From Limnospira fusiformis SAG 85.79 (GTDB lineage Bacteria; Cyanobacteriota; Cyanobacteriia; Cyanobacteriales; Microcoleaceae), in the NCBI RefSeq assembly GCF_012516315.1, contig NZ_CP051185.1:2903403-2967402 (forward strand): DNA of 64,000 bases, written 5' to 3'. The notes beneath the pieces are model-generated. The model did no database searches, was not told where the DNA came from, and saw only the letters and a list, made by a program, of their open reading frames with translations. Each line of letters opens with the position of its first letter. Position 1 is the first letter of the stretch. Of this stretch, positions 38,403-51,800 are shown one piece after another. The translations under genes and the position numbers were made by a program.

Positions 38403-38451
38403 GAGAAGCTGGGTTTTTAAAAACTTTTTTCCCAATTCTACCCGGCTTCTC
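38403..38451. terminator. Bidirectional terminator-like hairpin between convergent genes
   Basis: GAGAAGCTGGGT (38403-38414) pairs with ACCCGGCTTCTC (38440-38451), one mismatch in 12. The T-rich loop and short flanking runs fit termination for pgm and the convergent alpha-mannosidase gene. The ACCCGGCTTCTC word resembles a repeat common in cyanobacteria. Confidence 0.6.
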
Positions 38452-38476
38452 AAGTCCTGGTAGTCTGATGATTATC

Positions 38477-41400
38477 TCAAGTTACTTCGTCACTCCCAGT
38501 CTTCCCAGAAATGGCTAACCCTAACACCTGCCAAGGTTGCATCTTTCGGTCAAAAACCCCAACCCTTTCCTCCAATAAGTTGACGGCATAGTTGACCTGG
38601 ACTCCTAAACTATTCTCGAATTCCAATACTCCCCCACTTCCTTGACACTCATAACCTCGTATAATCCAAGTCTGGTGGTCTAAGTGCGATCGCTTCACAG
38701 CCATTAACACAAAATTACTAGCACTAAAACCTAAAAAACTCCGACAGGACTCACCACCAGTTATCCCCACATTAGATAACTCTAAAACCCTCACCTGTAG
38801 CGGCTGATTAAACTCATAACCTCGTCGCACAGTTTCCCCCTGTCGCCAATCACCTAAATGGGGGTAAATACCATAACTAAACTCATGAACACCTACATCA
38901 GCTTTCGGGTCGGGCCATAAAGAACCCCGTAGCAAACTTAAACCAATTTCATCTGGCTTAAAATCATATCCATACTTACAATCATTTAGCAATGATACAC
39001 CATAATTACCATCACTCAGACTCCCCCAATTTAAAGCAGGAACTTCCCATTTGGATTTGTCAAAATTTGTCTGGGGTTCGGTCTTTCTCTCCATTACACC
39101 ACAAGGGATTTCATAACTCAGTAAATCTGCATTTATAGACAATGGAAAATAACCCTTCATTAACACATGATTCTCTCGCCACTCTACTCGACACTCAACC
39201 CGTAAAATTGGCGACCCTATCGATAAAACATAATCTTGACAAAACCGAGAGTTATTAAATCTCTTGAAAACTCGCAACCTCCCGCGTAGATAACCTTTTT
39301 CGACAAACTCAATTGACTCTAGTTGCGGACTATCTAAGGGATACTTATGATAATTGGGGTCAATATTCCAAGCATCCCAATATTGTCCCTGGTCTCGAAA
39401 CAGTCGCCATTGATGTCCGGGATATGTCAAGACTTCCCGACTATTGACTTTATCAAAAATCTCGATTAAGTCTCCTGTTTCTCCCGACACTTTTACCCGT
39501 AAATACTGATTCTCAAATTCCCAATTTTCGGAATTTTTACGATTAGTATTGACATCTAAACGGGAACCTGATATAGTGTAGTAAAGTCGGAAAAGGTGCG
39601 CGCATATAAGGTCATTTTTCGGCTCAAACCCTTGATTCATGGGTGTTTCAGGGGATTTAGGCACTAACCAGAAACAGCGATAACCGACTGACGGCACATC
39701 AGTTGCAAAAAACAGCAATTCAGACCGACCTGAAACCCGCACCAGTTGGGAATTTAAGGCATTTCCAGTGCTTTCGCAAACATCCCAACTTCCCTGGGGG
39801 GGTAATGGGACTTGGACAATTTCGGAACGAGTCCAATTGAGGGGGTTAAAGACGACAATGGGTATAGCTTGAGGTTGTGGGGGGTAAGGGAGAGAAATGG
39901 AAGAAGCGATCGCATCTAATGCTCTATTTTCAGCATCTCCAGCGGTTGTCGCGGCTGCCTGCCAACCCCGGTTAGCATCCTCATAGACCTCAGCAATAGC
40001 GGACCCTGGGAGGATATCATGAAACTGATTAAACAAAACCCCCTTCCATGCCTCTTCTAAGGTCGCCTGGGGAACTTCAAACCCGGTCACGATAGAAGCG
40101 ACAGCGGACCACAACTCAGCCCGATAGAGCAACCCTTCGCACAAACGATTCCAACGCTTTTGGTCAGCGTGGGTAGTATAGCAACCTCGATGAAACTCGA
40201 GATATAACTCATCATTCCACACTGGAAGATTGGGTAAATCACCCAGCCCATCCAAATAATCGACGGCGGACATAAAACGCAAATCAGGAAACAGAGGAGA
40301 CGATCGCCAACGACGGATGACCTCCAGCATTTCCCGCGTCGGACCGCCGCCATGATCGCCAACTCCTGGCAACCATAAACACTCATTTAAGCCAGTTTGA
40401 GACTCCCACTCAATGCCATAGTTTACTAACTTGAGGGGTTCGACATTTTCCCCAATTGGTGCAGACATCAAACTGACAATTTCGGTACCGTTCAAACCTC
40501 GCCAACGAAAACAACCATAGGGAAAGACTGTTGTATCATTCCACCGCAACTTTTGAGTCGCAAAAAAATCAATCCTTCCCAGAGTCAGCAACTGGGGAAG
40601 TTGCCAAGAAAAACCAAAACTATCGGGTAGCCAAGCTATACGGGAGACTTCCCCAAACTGATCAGCGACATAATATTGACCATAGAGAATTTGGCGAACA
40701 ATTGACTCCCCAGAAACGGTATTTAATTCGGGTTCAACCCATAAACCAGCGGCGACCTCCCAACGCTTCTGGGAAATCCGATTTTGGATTAACTTAAACA
40801 AATCGGGTCTATTTTCCTCAAGCCAAGCATATAGCGCGGGGGTAGAATGAGTAAAAATCAACTCAGGAAAATCATCCTGTAAAGCGAGGACGGACTCAAA
40901 GGTTTTAATGGCGACCGACCAAGTTTCGGCGACTGACCATAGCCAAGCCAAGTCTAAATGAGCATGACCTAAAAACCTAAACTTAACTAACTTTAAATCC
41001 GCACAGGTATCCCAACACTCTCGCAGACGGAATAACTCGGACATAAATAAATGGCGATCGCCTACAATATCCCAATTTATCCTACTAACGGCTTCCCCTA
41101 ACTCCTGCCACCTTTGGGGAGAGAGGAGGGGGAAAACTTGTGCGCGACTTGTCAACTCCAACTCATCAATATTTCCCTTCAGCAGATAACTAGAGTAAAC
41201 CGCCAACTCGTCGCCAATAAAACCCGGATCAATATCTCCAACTTTTCCGGCTTGGTAGACACAACTAGAGGCTACCAAAGCACCTCGATCATGAGGGGGA
41301 CTTACCAACCTTAAAAAGATCCTAAACTTGGTGGAAGGTAAGACGGACTCGGACAAAACGATCGCTGTCCTACAATCAAATAAATCTCCCGACTGTACCA

Positions 41401-41731
41401 AACTACCATTAACATAAACTTCAGCCAACTGTGCCCACCAAACCAAACTCAATTTCAAGCATAAACCCTCCAACCTATACCCCCCTAAATTAGCGGGAAT
41501 ATTAACCTCCTGGGCTAACCACAAAACTTTCCCCCCCTCAGACCAAGCTACATGACCCCGATCATTCAAATCCACGAAGGACCAATCACGCCACCCCTGG
41601 TTCATTTGTGGGGAAATATCTCCCTCATGAAACCGCCACCGTCTCTGAAGATCGGATCTGGTCATCTCCCGCAATCTGGCGATCGCCTGATTAATCACAA
41701 CACGACTATCATCAGAACTAGATAAACTCAT
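38477..41731 (-). CDS. Glycoside hydrolase family 38 alpha-mannosidase
   Basis: 1084 residues, typical for cytoplasmic class II alpha-mannosidases. The zinc-binding GHAHLDLAWLW (about residue 257), the nucleophile region WLPDSFGFSWQLPQ (about 369) and the metal-site GVGDHGGGPTREML (about 457) are present. The C-terminal half is the beta-sandwich region (SGSRLDVNT, YGVSLLNDCKYGYD). No signal peptide is visible, so it should act in the cytosol, releasing mannose from glycans or glycosides. It ends 92 bp from pgm in convergent orientation. Confidence 0.93.
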   Translation of the reverse strand: MSLSSSDDSRVVINQAIARLREMTRSDLQRRWRFHEGDISPQMNQGWRDWSFVDLNDRGHVAWSEGGKVLWLAQEVNIPANLGGYRLEGLCLKLSLVWWAQLAEVYVNGSLVQSGDLFDCRTAIVLSESVLPSTKFRIFLRLVSPPHDRGALVASSCVYQAGKVGDIDPGFIGDELAVYSSYLLKGNIDELELTSRAQVFPLLSPQRWQELGEAVSRINWDIVGDRHLFMSELFRLRECWDTCADLKLVKFRFLGHAHLDLAWLWSVAETWSVAIKTFESVLALQDDFPELIFTHSTPALYAWLEENRPDLFKLIQNRISQKRWEVAAGLWVEPELNTVSGESIVRQILYGQYYVADQFGEVSRIAWLPDSFGFSWQLPQLLTLGRIDFFATQKLRWNDTTVFPYGCFRWRGLNGTEIVSLMSAPIGENVEPLKLVNYGIEWESQTGLNECLWLPGVGDHGGGPTREMLEVIRRWRSSPLFPDLRFMSAVDYLDGLGDLPNLPVWNDELYLEFHRGCYTTHADQKRWNRLCEGLLYRAELWSAVASIVTGFEVPQATLEEAWKGVLFNQFHDILPGSAIAEVYEDANRGWQAAATTAGDAENRALDAIASSISLPYPPQPQAIPIVVFNPLNWTRSEIVQVPLPPQGSWDVCESTGNALNSQLVRVSGRSELLFFATDVPSVGYRCFWLVPKSPETPMNQGFEPKNDLICAHLFRLYYTISGSRLDVNTNRKNSENWEFENQYLRVKVSGETGDLIEIFDKVNSREVLTYPGHQWRLFRDQGQYWDAWNIDPNYHKYPLDSPQLESIEFVEKGYLRGRLRVFKRFNNSRFCQDYVLSIGSPILRVECRVEWRENHVLMKGYFPLSINADLLSYEIPCGVMERKTEPQTNFDKSKWEVPALNWGSLSDGNYGVSLLNDCKYGYDFKPDEIGLSLLRGSLWPDPKADVGVHEFSYGIYPHLGDWRQGETVRRGYEFNQPLQVRVLELSNVGITGGESCRSFLGFSASNFVLMAVKRSHLDHQTWIIRGYECQGSGGVLEFENSLGVQVNYAVNLLEERVGVFDRKMQPWQVLGLAISGKTGSDEVT

Positions 41732-41872
41732 GTTCAGCCATCAACCACTCAACTAACAAACATCATGACTTATCCTATTGGCTCTTGCCTATTCCCTGTA
41801 AGTTGCTGTACAATGGGAGGCACGAGCTATTAATAACCACCAAAACCATCTCTTAGCATAACTTGAGCCTAT

Positions 41873-42769
41873 ATGTCCTCAGCCCACTCCGGTCCCTATA
41901 AAAGCCGCCTGTTTAACTTCCTCCTGAGCAACTATCAGCAATTTAGTGATGCTTGCGATCGCACTTGGCGGAATATTCGCTACGCGACCAGCGCCACCAC
42001 CCAAATTTTACTTTATCCGATTTATCTAATTCTCCAAAATACTCCTCTGAGCAACTTTACACTTCCCACCCCCAAAGTCTCACCATCATTACCCTCCGCA
42101 GAAACCACGGCGAAGGAGAACCCCCAACCACAACCATCATCTCACCCTACTCTACTTTTAGCGATCGACAACACGATCGCAGAAATTGAACCTCAAATCA
42201 AACCGGTCGCCACGACGCTTTTCCATAACTTCCACCTATGGATATTTTCGACCCTCAATTATTTACTCAAAGAACCCACCGATAATCTCAACCCCTCTCT
42301 AAGGGTATCGGTACCACTTCCAGATCCTTGGAAAACCTCAAAGCCACCTTTACCTTTAACCAATTCTCAACCTCAATTTAGATTAAACTCGACTTCCCCC
42401 AAGACTCGGACTCCTCAACTTCCCCCCAGTCAAACTCTCCCTAATTTTCCCAAGTTAGAATCACAAATACTGGAACAATTAAACCACCATCAAGGATCAC
42501 AACTACAACTAGCGACTTCCCCTAACACCCCCCTCACAGAAGGCGGTAGCATAGCCTATTCTCAAAAACGAGAGGTAGAAGATAAACCATTATGGTTAGA
42601 AACACCAGCAGAAGCGATCGGATATGTTAAACATCCCCTACAATCTTTAATTGAATGGTTGGATAGGGTGATAGCGATCGCTGAACAAATTATCATCAAA
42701 ATAGTTAACTGGTTAAAATCATCCCCACACCTTTCAATTCTCCAAAAATTAGCCCCACCTCGCTCCTAA
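41873..42769 (+). CDS. Unknown protein, probably cyanobacterial-specific
   Basis: 298 residues from ATG 41873. The N-terminus (SRLFNFLLSNYQQFSDACDR, then ATSATTQILLYPIYLILQNT) has one weakly hydrophobic helix at about 42-60. The middle is Pro/Thr/Gln-rich and probably disordered. The C-terminus (TPAEAIGYVKHPLQSLIEWL, then VIAIAEQIIIKIVNWL) is helical and amphipathic, as in membrane-surface proteins. No known domain is recognised. A promoter/mini-ORF repeat unit starts immediately after the gene, and the satellite array follows. Confidence 0.65.
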   Translation: MSSAHSGPYKSRLFNFLLSNYQQFSDACDRTWRNIRYATSATTQILLYPIYLILQNTPLSNFTLPTPKVSPSLPSAETTAKENPQPQPSSHPTLLLAIDNTIAEIEPQIKPVATTLFHNFHLWIFSTLNYLLKEPTDNLNPSLRVSVPLPDPWKTSKPPLPLTNSQPQFRLNSTSPKTRTPQLPPSQTLPNFPKLESQILEQLNHHQGSQLQLATSPNTPLTEGGSIAYSQKREVEDKPLWLETPAEAIGYVKHPLQSLIEWLDRVIAIAEQIIIKIVNWLKSSPHLSILQKLAPPRS

Positions 42770-42775
42770 TCACCC

Positions 42776-42804
42776 TTGACACCTGCCTCCACATCTGCTA
42801 TTAT
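42776..42804 (+). promoter_or_regulatory. Consensus-like sigma70 promoter, left-hand copy bracketing the satellite
   Basis: TTGACA (42776-42781), 17 bp, TATTAT (42799-42804). An ATG in ATGGCTATACGCTTG follows at 42823. The same promoter and start occur three times at 52285-52550, on the other side of the satellite. From here transcription would enter the satellite. Confidence 0.6.
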
Positions 42805-42859
42805 ATTAACGATAGTTCAGACATGGCTATACGCTTGATTCTTTATTCAACACATTACC

Positions 42860-45800
42860 TCCCAACTCCCACCTTCGACCTGTCAACTCTCGGACTTCCC
42901 CCAACTCTCACCCGTCAACTCTCGGACTTCCCAACTTCCCAACTCTCGGACTTTCCCCCAACTCCCACCTCCGACCTGTCAACTCTCGGACTTCCCAACT
43001 TCCCAACTTTCCAACTTTCCAACTCTCGGACTTCCCAGCTTTCCAACTCTCCAACTTGAGGACTTCCCCCAACTCCCACCTCGGACCTGTCAACTCTCGG
43101 ACTTCCCCCAACTCTCACCCGTCAACTCTCGGACTTCCCCCAACTCTCACTCGTCAACTCTCGGACTTCCCACCTGTCAACTCTCGGACCTGTCAACTCT
43201 CGGACTTCCCAACTTCCCAACTCTCGGACTTCCCTCAACTCCCACCTCCGACCTGTCAACTCTCAGACCTGTCAACTCCCACCCGTCAACTCTAGGACTT
43301 ACCCCACCTCTCACCTGTCAACTTTCCAACTCTCGGACTTCCCCCAACTCCCACCTCCGACCTGTCAACTCTCCAACTTGAGGACCTGTCAACTTCCCCA
43401 CTCTCCGACTTCCCCCAACTCCCACCTCCGACCTGTCAACTCTCGGACTTTCCAACTTCCCAACTTTCCAACTTCCCAACTGTCGGACTTTCCCCCAACT
43501 CCGACCTCCGACCTGTCAACTCTCGGACTTACCCCACCTCTCACCTCGGACCTGTCAACTCTCGGACTTCCCCCAACTCTCACTCGTCAACTCTCGGACT
43601 TCCCACCTGTCAACTCTCGGACCTGTCAACTCTCGGACTTCCCAACTTCCCAACTCTCGGACTTCCCTCAACTCCCACCTCCGACCTGTCAACTTGAAGA
43701 CTTGTCAACTTGAGGACTTGTCAACTCTCGGACTTACCCCACCTCGGACCTGTCAACTCTCCAACTCTCGGACTTCCCCAACTCCCACCCGTCAACTCTC
43801 GGACTTCCCAACTTCCCAACCTCGGACTTCCCCCAACTCCCACCTCGGACTCGTCAACTCTCCCGGACCTTCCCAACTTCCCAACCTTCTTCCCAACTTT
43901 CCAACTTTCCAACTTCCCAACTTTCCACCCAACTGAACTCCCAACTTGAGGGACTTCCCCCAACTCCCACCTCGGACCTGTCAACTCTCGGACTTCCCCC
44001 AACTCTCACCCGTCAACTCTCGGACTTCCCCCAACTCTCACCCGTCAACTCTCGGACTTCCCCCAACTCTCACCCGTCAACTCTCGGACCTGTCAACTCT
44101 CGGACTTACCCCACCTCCCACCTCGGACCTGTCAACTCTCGGACTTCCCAACTTCCCAACTTCCCAACTTTCCAACTTCCCAACTTTCCAACTCTCGGAC
44201 TTCCCAGCTTGGAAACTTTCCAACTCTCGGACTTCCCCCAACTCCCACCTCCGACCTGTCAACTTGAAGACCTGTCAACTCCCACCCGTCAACTCTAGGA
44301 CTTACCCCACCTCTCACCTGTCAACTTTCCAACTCTCGGACTTCCCCCAACTCCCACCTCCGACCTGTCAACTCTCGGACTTTCCAACTTCCCAACTTTC
44401 CAACTTCCCAACTGTCGGACTTTCCCCCAACTCCCACCTCCGACCTGTCAACTCTCCAACTTGAGGACCTGTCAACTTCCCCACTCTCCGACTTCCCCCA
44501 ACTCCGACCTGTCAACTTGAAGACTTGTCAACTTGAGGACTTCCCAACTTTCCAACTGTCGGACTTTCCAATTTCCCCCACCTCGGACTTGTCAACTCTC
44601 CAACTCTCGGACTTCCCCCAACTCTCACTCGTCAACTCTCGGACTTCCCACCTGTCAACTCTCGGACCTGTCAACTCTCGGACTTCCCAACTTCCCCACT
44701 CTCCGACTTCCCCCAACTCCCACCTCCGACCTGTCAACTTGAAGACCTGTCAACTCCCACCCGTCAACTCTAGGACTTACCCCACCTCTCACCTGTCAAC
44801 TTTCCAACTCTCGGACTTCCCCCAACTCCCACCTCCGACCTGTCAACTCTCCAACTTGAGGACCTGTCAACTTCCCCACTCTCGGACTTCCCCCAACTCC
44901 GACCTGTCAACTTGAAGACTTGTCAACTTGAGGACTTCCCAACTTTCCAACTGTCGGACTTTCCAATTTCCCCCACCTCGGACTTGTCAACTCTCCAACT
45001 CTCGGACTTCCCCCAACTCTCACTCGTCAACTCTCGGACTTCCCACCTGTCAACTCTCGGACCTGTCAACTCTCGGACTTCCCAACTTCCCAACTCTCCG
45101 ACTTCCCCCAACTCCGACCTGTCAACTTGAAGACTTGTCAACTTGAGGACTTCCCAACTTTCCAACTGTCGGACTTTCCAATTTCCCCCACCTCGGACTT
45201 GTCAACTCTCCAACTCTCGGACTTCCCCCAACTCTCACTCGTCAACTCTCGGACTTCCCACCTGTCAACTCTCGGACCTGTCAACTCTCGGACTTCCCAA
45301 CTTCCCAACTCTCGGACTTCCCTCAACTCCCACCTCCGACCTGTCAACTTGAAGACCTGTCAACTCCCACCCGTCAACTCTAGGACTTACCCCACCTCTC
45401 ACCTGTCAACTTTCCAACTGTCGGACTTTCCCCCAACTCCCACCTCCGACCTGTCAACTCTCCAACTTGAGGACCTGTCCCCAACTCTCGGACTTCCCCA
45501 ACTCCCAACCCCGACCTGTCAGGACTTCCCCAACTTCACTGACCTGTCCCTTGAAGACTTGTCAACTTCCAACTTGAGGACTGTCAACTTCCCCACTCTC
45601 CGACTTCCCCCAACTCCGACTTGTCAACTTGGCTTGTCAACTTGAGGACTTCCCCAACTTTCCAACTGTCGGACTTTCCAATCTCCCGACTTGTCAACCT
45701 TCCAACTCTCGGACTTCAACTCAACTCTCGGACTTCCCAACTTCCCAACTCTCCGACTTCCCCAACTCCGACCTGTCAACTTGAAGACTTGTCAACTTGA

Positions 45801-48800
45801 GGACTATCCCAACTTTCCAACTGTCGGACTTTCCAACTTTCCCCACCTCGGACTTGTCAACTCTCCAACTCTCGGACTTCCCCAACTCCCTCACTCGTCA
45901 ACTCTCGGACTTCCCACCTGTCAACTCTCGGACCTGTCAACTCTCGGACTTCCCAACTTCCCAACTCTCGGACTTCCCTCAACTCCCACCTCCGACCTGT
46001 CAACTTGAAGACCTGTCAACTCCCACCCGTCAACTCTAGGACTTACCCCACCTCTCACCTGTCAACTTTCCAACTGTCAACGACTTTCTCCCCAACTCCC
46101 ACCTCCACCTGTCAACTGCCAACCCCCCCTCCCAACCTCCAACTTGAGGACTGTCAACTTCCCCACTCTCGGACTTCCCCCAACTCCCACCTCCGACCTG
46201 TCAACTCTCGGACTTTCCAACTTCCCAACTTTCCAACTTCCCAACTGTCGGACTTTCCCCCAACTCCCACCTCCGACCTGTCAACTCTCCAACTTGAGGA
46301 CCTGTCAACTTCCCCACTCTCCGACTTCCCCCAACTCCGACCTGTCAACTTGAAGACTTGTCAACTTGAGGACTTCCCAACTTTCCAACTGTCGGACTTT
46401 CCAATTTCCCCCACCTCGGACTTGTCAACTCTCCAACTCTCGGACTTCCCCCAACTCTCACTCGTCAACTCTCGGACTTACCACCTGTCAACTCTCGGAC
46501 CTGTCAACTCTCGGACTTCCCAACTTCCCAACTCTCGGACTTCCCTCAACTCCCACCTCCGACCTGTCAACTCTCAGACCTGTCAACTCCCACCCGTCAA
46601 CTCTAGGACTTACCCCACCTCTCACCTGTCAACTTCCCAACTGTCGGACTTTCCCCCAACTCCCACCTCCGACCTGTCAACTCTCCAACTTGAGGACCTG
46701 TCAACTTCCCCACTCTCCGACTTCCCCCAACTCCGACCTGTCAACTTGAAGACTTGTCAACTTGAGGACTTCCCAACTTTCCAACTGTCGGACTTTCCAA
46801 TTTCCCCCACCTCGGACTTGTCAACTCTCCAACTTGAGGACTTCCCCCAACCCTCACTCGTCAACTCTCGGACTTCCCACCTGTCAACTCTCGGACCTGT
46901 CAACTCTCGGACTTCCCAACTTCCCAACTCTCGGACTTCCCTCAACTCCCACCTCCGACCTGTCAACTTGAAGACCTGTCAACTCCCACCCGTCAACTCT
47001 AGGACTTACCCCACCTCTCACCTGTCAACTTTCCAACTCTCGGACTTCCCCCAACTCCCACCTCCGACCTGTCAACTCTCCAACTTGAGGACCTGTCAAC
47101 TTCCCCACTCTCGGACTTCCCCCAACTCCCACCTCCGACCTGTCAACTCTCGGACTTTCCAACTTCCCAACTTTCCAACTTCCCAACTGTCGGACTTTCC
47201 CCCAACTCCCACCTCCGACCTGTCAACTCTCCAACTTGAGGACCTGTCAACTTCCCCACTCTCCGACTTCCCCCAACTCCGACCTGTCAACTTGAAGACT
47301 TGTCAACTTGAGGACTTCCCAACTTTCCAACTGTCGGACTTTCCAATTTCCCCCACCTCGGACTTGTCAACTCTCCAACTCTCGGACTTCCCCCAACTCT
47401 CACTCGTCAACTCTCGGACTTCCCACCTGTCAACTCTCGGACCTGTCAACTCTCGGACTTCCCAACTTCCCAACTCTCGGACTTCCCTCAACTCCCACCT
47501 CCGACCTGTCAACTTGAAGACTTGTCAACTTGAGGACCTGTCAACTCTCGGACTTACCCCACCTCGGACCTGTCAACTCTCCAACTCTCGGACTTCCCCC
47601 AACTCCCACCCGTCAACTCTCGGACTTCCCAACTTTCCAACTTTCCAACTTCCCAACTTCCCAACTTTCCAACTTCCCAACTTCCCAACTTTCCAACTTT
47701 CCAACTTCCCAGCTTGGAAACTCTCCAACTGTCGGACTTCCCCCAACTCCCACCTCGGACCTGTCAACTCTCGGACTTCCCCCAACTCTCACCCGTCAAC
47801 TCTCGGACTTCCCCCAACTCTCACCCGTCAACTCTCGGACTTCCCCCAACTCTCACCCGTCAACTCTCGGACCTGTCAACTCTCGGACTTACCCCACCTC
47901 CCACCTCGGACCTGTCAACTCTCGGACTTCCCAACTTCCCCAACCTTCCCAACTTCCCAACTTTCCAACTTCCCAACTTTCCACCCGGACTTCCCAGGAA
48001 AGCTTCATCAGACTTTCCCCAACTCCCACCTCCCACCCTCCGACCTGCAACTTAAGACCTGTCAACTCCCACCCTCAACTCTAGGACTTACCCCACCTCT
48101 CACCTGTCAACTTTCCAACTCTCGGACTTCCCCCAACTCCCACCTCCGACCTGTCAACTCTCGGACTTTCCAACTTCCCAACTTTCCAACTCCCAACTGT
48201 CGGACTTTTTCCACCCAACTCCCACCTCCGACCTGTCAACTCTCACTCCAACCTTGACTTCCCCAACTTCCCCACTCTCCGACTTCCCCCAACTCCGACC
48301 TGTCAACTTGAGGACTTGTCAACTTGAGGACTTCCCAACTTTCCCAACTGTCGGACTTCCTCCCCCAATTTCCCCACCTCGGACTTGTCAACTCTCCAAC
48401 TACGATTCCCCCAACTCTCACAACTCTCGGACTTCCCAACCACCTGCAACTCTCGGACTTCCCACCCGTCAACTCTCGGACTTCCCACCAACTTCCCCAC
48501 TCTCCACCCCCACTTCCCCCAACTCCCACCTCCGACCTGTCAACTTGAAGACCTGTCAACTCCCACCCGTCAACTCTAGGACTTACCCCACCTCTCACCT
48601 GTCAACTTTCCAACTGTCGGACTTTCCCCCACCTCCCACCTCCGACCTGTCAACTCTCCAACTTAGAGGACGTCCCCAACTTCCCCACTCTCGGACTTCC
48701 CCCCAACTCCGACCTGTCAACTTGAAGACTTGTCAACTTGAGGACTTCCCAACTTTCCAACTGTCGGACTTTCCAATTTCCCCCACCTCGGACTTGTCAA

Positions 48801-51800
48801 CTCTCCAACTTGAGGACTTCCCCCAACTCTCACTCGTCAACTCTCGGACTTCCCACCTGTCAACTCTCGGACCTGTCAACTCTCGGACTTCCCAACTTCC
48901 CAACTCTCGGACTTCCCTCAACTCCCACCTCCGACCTGTCAACTCTCAGACCTGTCAACTCCCACCCGTCAACTCTAGGACTTACCCCACCTCTCACCTG
49001 TCAACTTTCCAACTCTCGGACTTCCCCCAACTCCCACCTCCGACCTGTCAACTCTCCAACTTGAGGACCTGTCAACTTCCCCACTCTCGGACTTCCCCCA
49101 ACTCCCACCTCCGACCTGTCAACTCTCGGACTTTCCAACTTCCCAACTTCCCAACTTCCCAACTTCCCAACTTCCCAACTTTCCAACTCTCGGACTTCCC
49201 AGCTAACTACTTCCCTCCCAACTCTCGGACTTCCCCAACTCCCACCTCCGACCTGTCAACTCTCAGACTTCCCAACTTCCCACCCAGTCAACTCTAGAAC
49301 TTACCCCAACCTCTCAGACCTGTCCACTCTCGGACTTCCCCCACCTCTCACCTCGGACCTGTCAACTCTCGGACTTCCCCAACTCCTCACTCTCGGACTT
49401 CCCAACTCTCGGACTTCCCACCTGTCAACTCTCGGACTTTGTCAACTCTCGGCACTTCCCAACTTCCCAACTCTCGGACTTCCTCAACTCAACTCCCACC
49501 TCCGACCTGTCAACTTGAAGACTTGTCAACTTGAGGACTTGTCAACTCTCGGACTTACCCCACCTCGGACCTGTCAACTCTCCAACTCTCCGGACTTCCC
49601 CCAACTCCCACCCGTCAACTCTCGGACTTCCCAACTTCCCAACTCTCGGACTTCCCCCAACTCCCACCTCGGACTCGTCAACTCTCGGACTTCCCAACTT
49701 CCCAACTTCCCAACTTCCCAACTTCCCAACTTTCCCCAACCTTTCCAACTTCCCAACTTCCCAACTTTCAACTTCCCAGCTTGAAACTCTCCAACTCTCG
49801 GACTTCCCCCAACTCCCACCTCGGACCTGTCAACTCTCGGACTTCCCCCAACTCTCACCCCGTCAACTCTCGGACTTCCCAACTTCCCAACTGTCGGACT
49901 TTCCCCCAACTCCCACCTCGGACCTGTCAACTCTCGGACTTCCCCCAACTCTCACCCGTCAACTCTCGGACTTCCCCCAACTCTCACCCGTCAACTCTCG
50001 GACTTCCCCAACTCTCACCCGTCAACTCTCGGACCTGTCAACTCTCGGACTTACCCCACCTCCCACCTCGGACCTGTCAACTCTCGGACTTCCCAACTTC
50101 CCAACTTCCCAACTTCCCAACTTCCCAACTTCCCAGCTTTCCAACTTCCCAGCTTTCCAACTTTGAAACTCTCCAACTCTCAGACCTGTCAACTCTCGGA
50201 CTTACCCCACCTCTCACCTCGGACCTGTCAACTCTCGGACTTCCCCCAACTCTCACTCGTCAACTCTCGGACTTCCCACCTGTCAACTCTCGGACCTGTC
50301 AACTCTCGGACTTCCCAACTTCCCAACTCTCGGACTTCCCTCAACTCCCACCTCCGACCTGTCAACTTGAAGACTTGTCAACTTGAGGACCTGTCAACTC
50401 TCGGACTTACCCCACCTCGGACCTGTCAACTCTCCAACTCTCGGACTTCCCCCAACTCCCACCCGTCAACTCTCGGACTTCCCAACTTCCCAACTCTCGG
50501 ACTTCCCCCAACTCCCACCTCGGACTCGTCAACTCTCGGACTTCCCAACTTCCCAACTTCCCAACTTCCCAACTTTCCAACTTTCCAACTTTCCAACTTC
50601 CCAACTTCCCAACTTCCCAACTTCCCAGCTTGGAAACTCTCCAACTCTCGGACTTCCCCCAACTCCCACCTCGGACCTGTCAACTCTCGGACTTCCCCCA
50701 ACTCTCACCCGTCAACTCTCGGACTTCCCAACTTCCCAACTGTCGGACTTTCCCCCAACTCCCACCTCGGACCTGTCAACTCTCGGACTTCCCCCAACTC
50801 CCACCTGTCAACTCTCGGACTTCCCCCAACTCTCACCCGTCAACTCTCGGACTTCCCCCAACTCTCACCCGTCAACTCTCGGACCTGTCAACTCTCGGAC
50901 TTACCCCACCTCCCACCTCGGACCTGTCAACTCTCGGACTTCCCAACTTCCCAACTTCCCAACTTCCCAACTTCCCAACTTCCCAGCTTTCCAACTTCCC
51001 AGCTTTCCAACTTTGAAACTCTCCAACTCTCAGACCTGTCAACTCTCGGACTTACCCCACCTCTCACCTCGGACCTGTCAACTCTCGGACTTCCCCCAAC
51101 TCTCACTCGTCAACTCTCGGACTTCCCACCTGTCAACTCTCGGACCTGTCAACTCTCGGACTTCCCAACTTCCCAACTCTCGGACTTCCCTCAACTCCCA
51201 CCTCCGACCTGTCAACTTGAAGACTTGTCAACTTGAGGACTTGTCAACTCTCGGACTTACCCCACCTCGGACCTGTCAACTCTCCAACTCTCGGACTTCC
51301 CCCAACTCCCACCCGTCAACTCTCGGACTTCCCAACTTCCCAACTCTCGGACTTCCCCCAACTCCCACCTCGGACTCGTCAACTCTCGGACTTCCCAACT
51401 TCCCAACTTCCCAACTTCCCAACTTTCCAACTTTCCAACTTTCCAACTTCCCAACTTCCCAACTTTCCAACTTCCCAGCTTGGAAACTCTCCAACTCTCG
51501 GACTTCCCCCAACTCCCACCTCGGACCTGTCAACTCTCGGACTTCCCCCAACTCTCACCCGTCAACTCTCGGACTTCCCAACTTCCCAACTGTCGGACTT
51601 TCCCCCAACTCCCACCTCGGACCTGTCAACTCTCGGACTTCCCCCAACTCCCACCTGTCAACTCTCGGACTTCCCCCAACTCCCACCTGTCAACTCTCGG
51701 ACTTCCCCCAACTCTCACCCGTCAACTCTCGGACCTGTCAACTCTCGGACTTACCCCACCTCCCACCTCGGACCTGTCAACTCTCGGACTTCCCAACTTC

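Noticed and set aside
46005..48257. A 750-codon plus-strand open frame and many others of 60-540 codons in the satellite
   Set aside because: Two or three frames are open simultaneously, the translations are only permutations of the repeat modules, there are no ribosome binding sites, and indels between copies switch frames freely.
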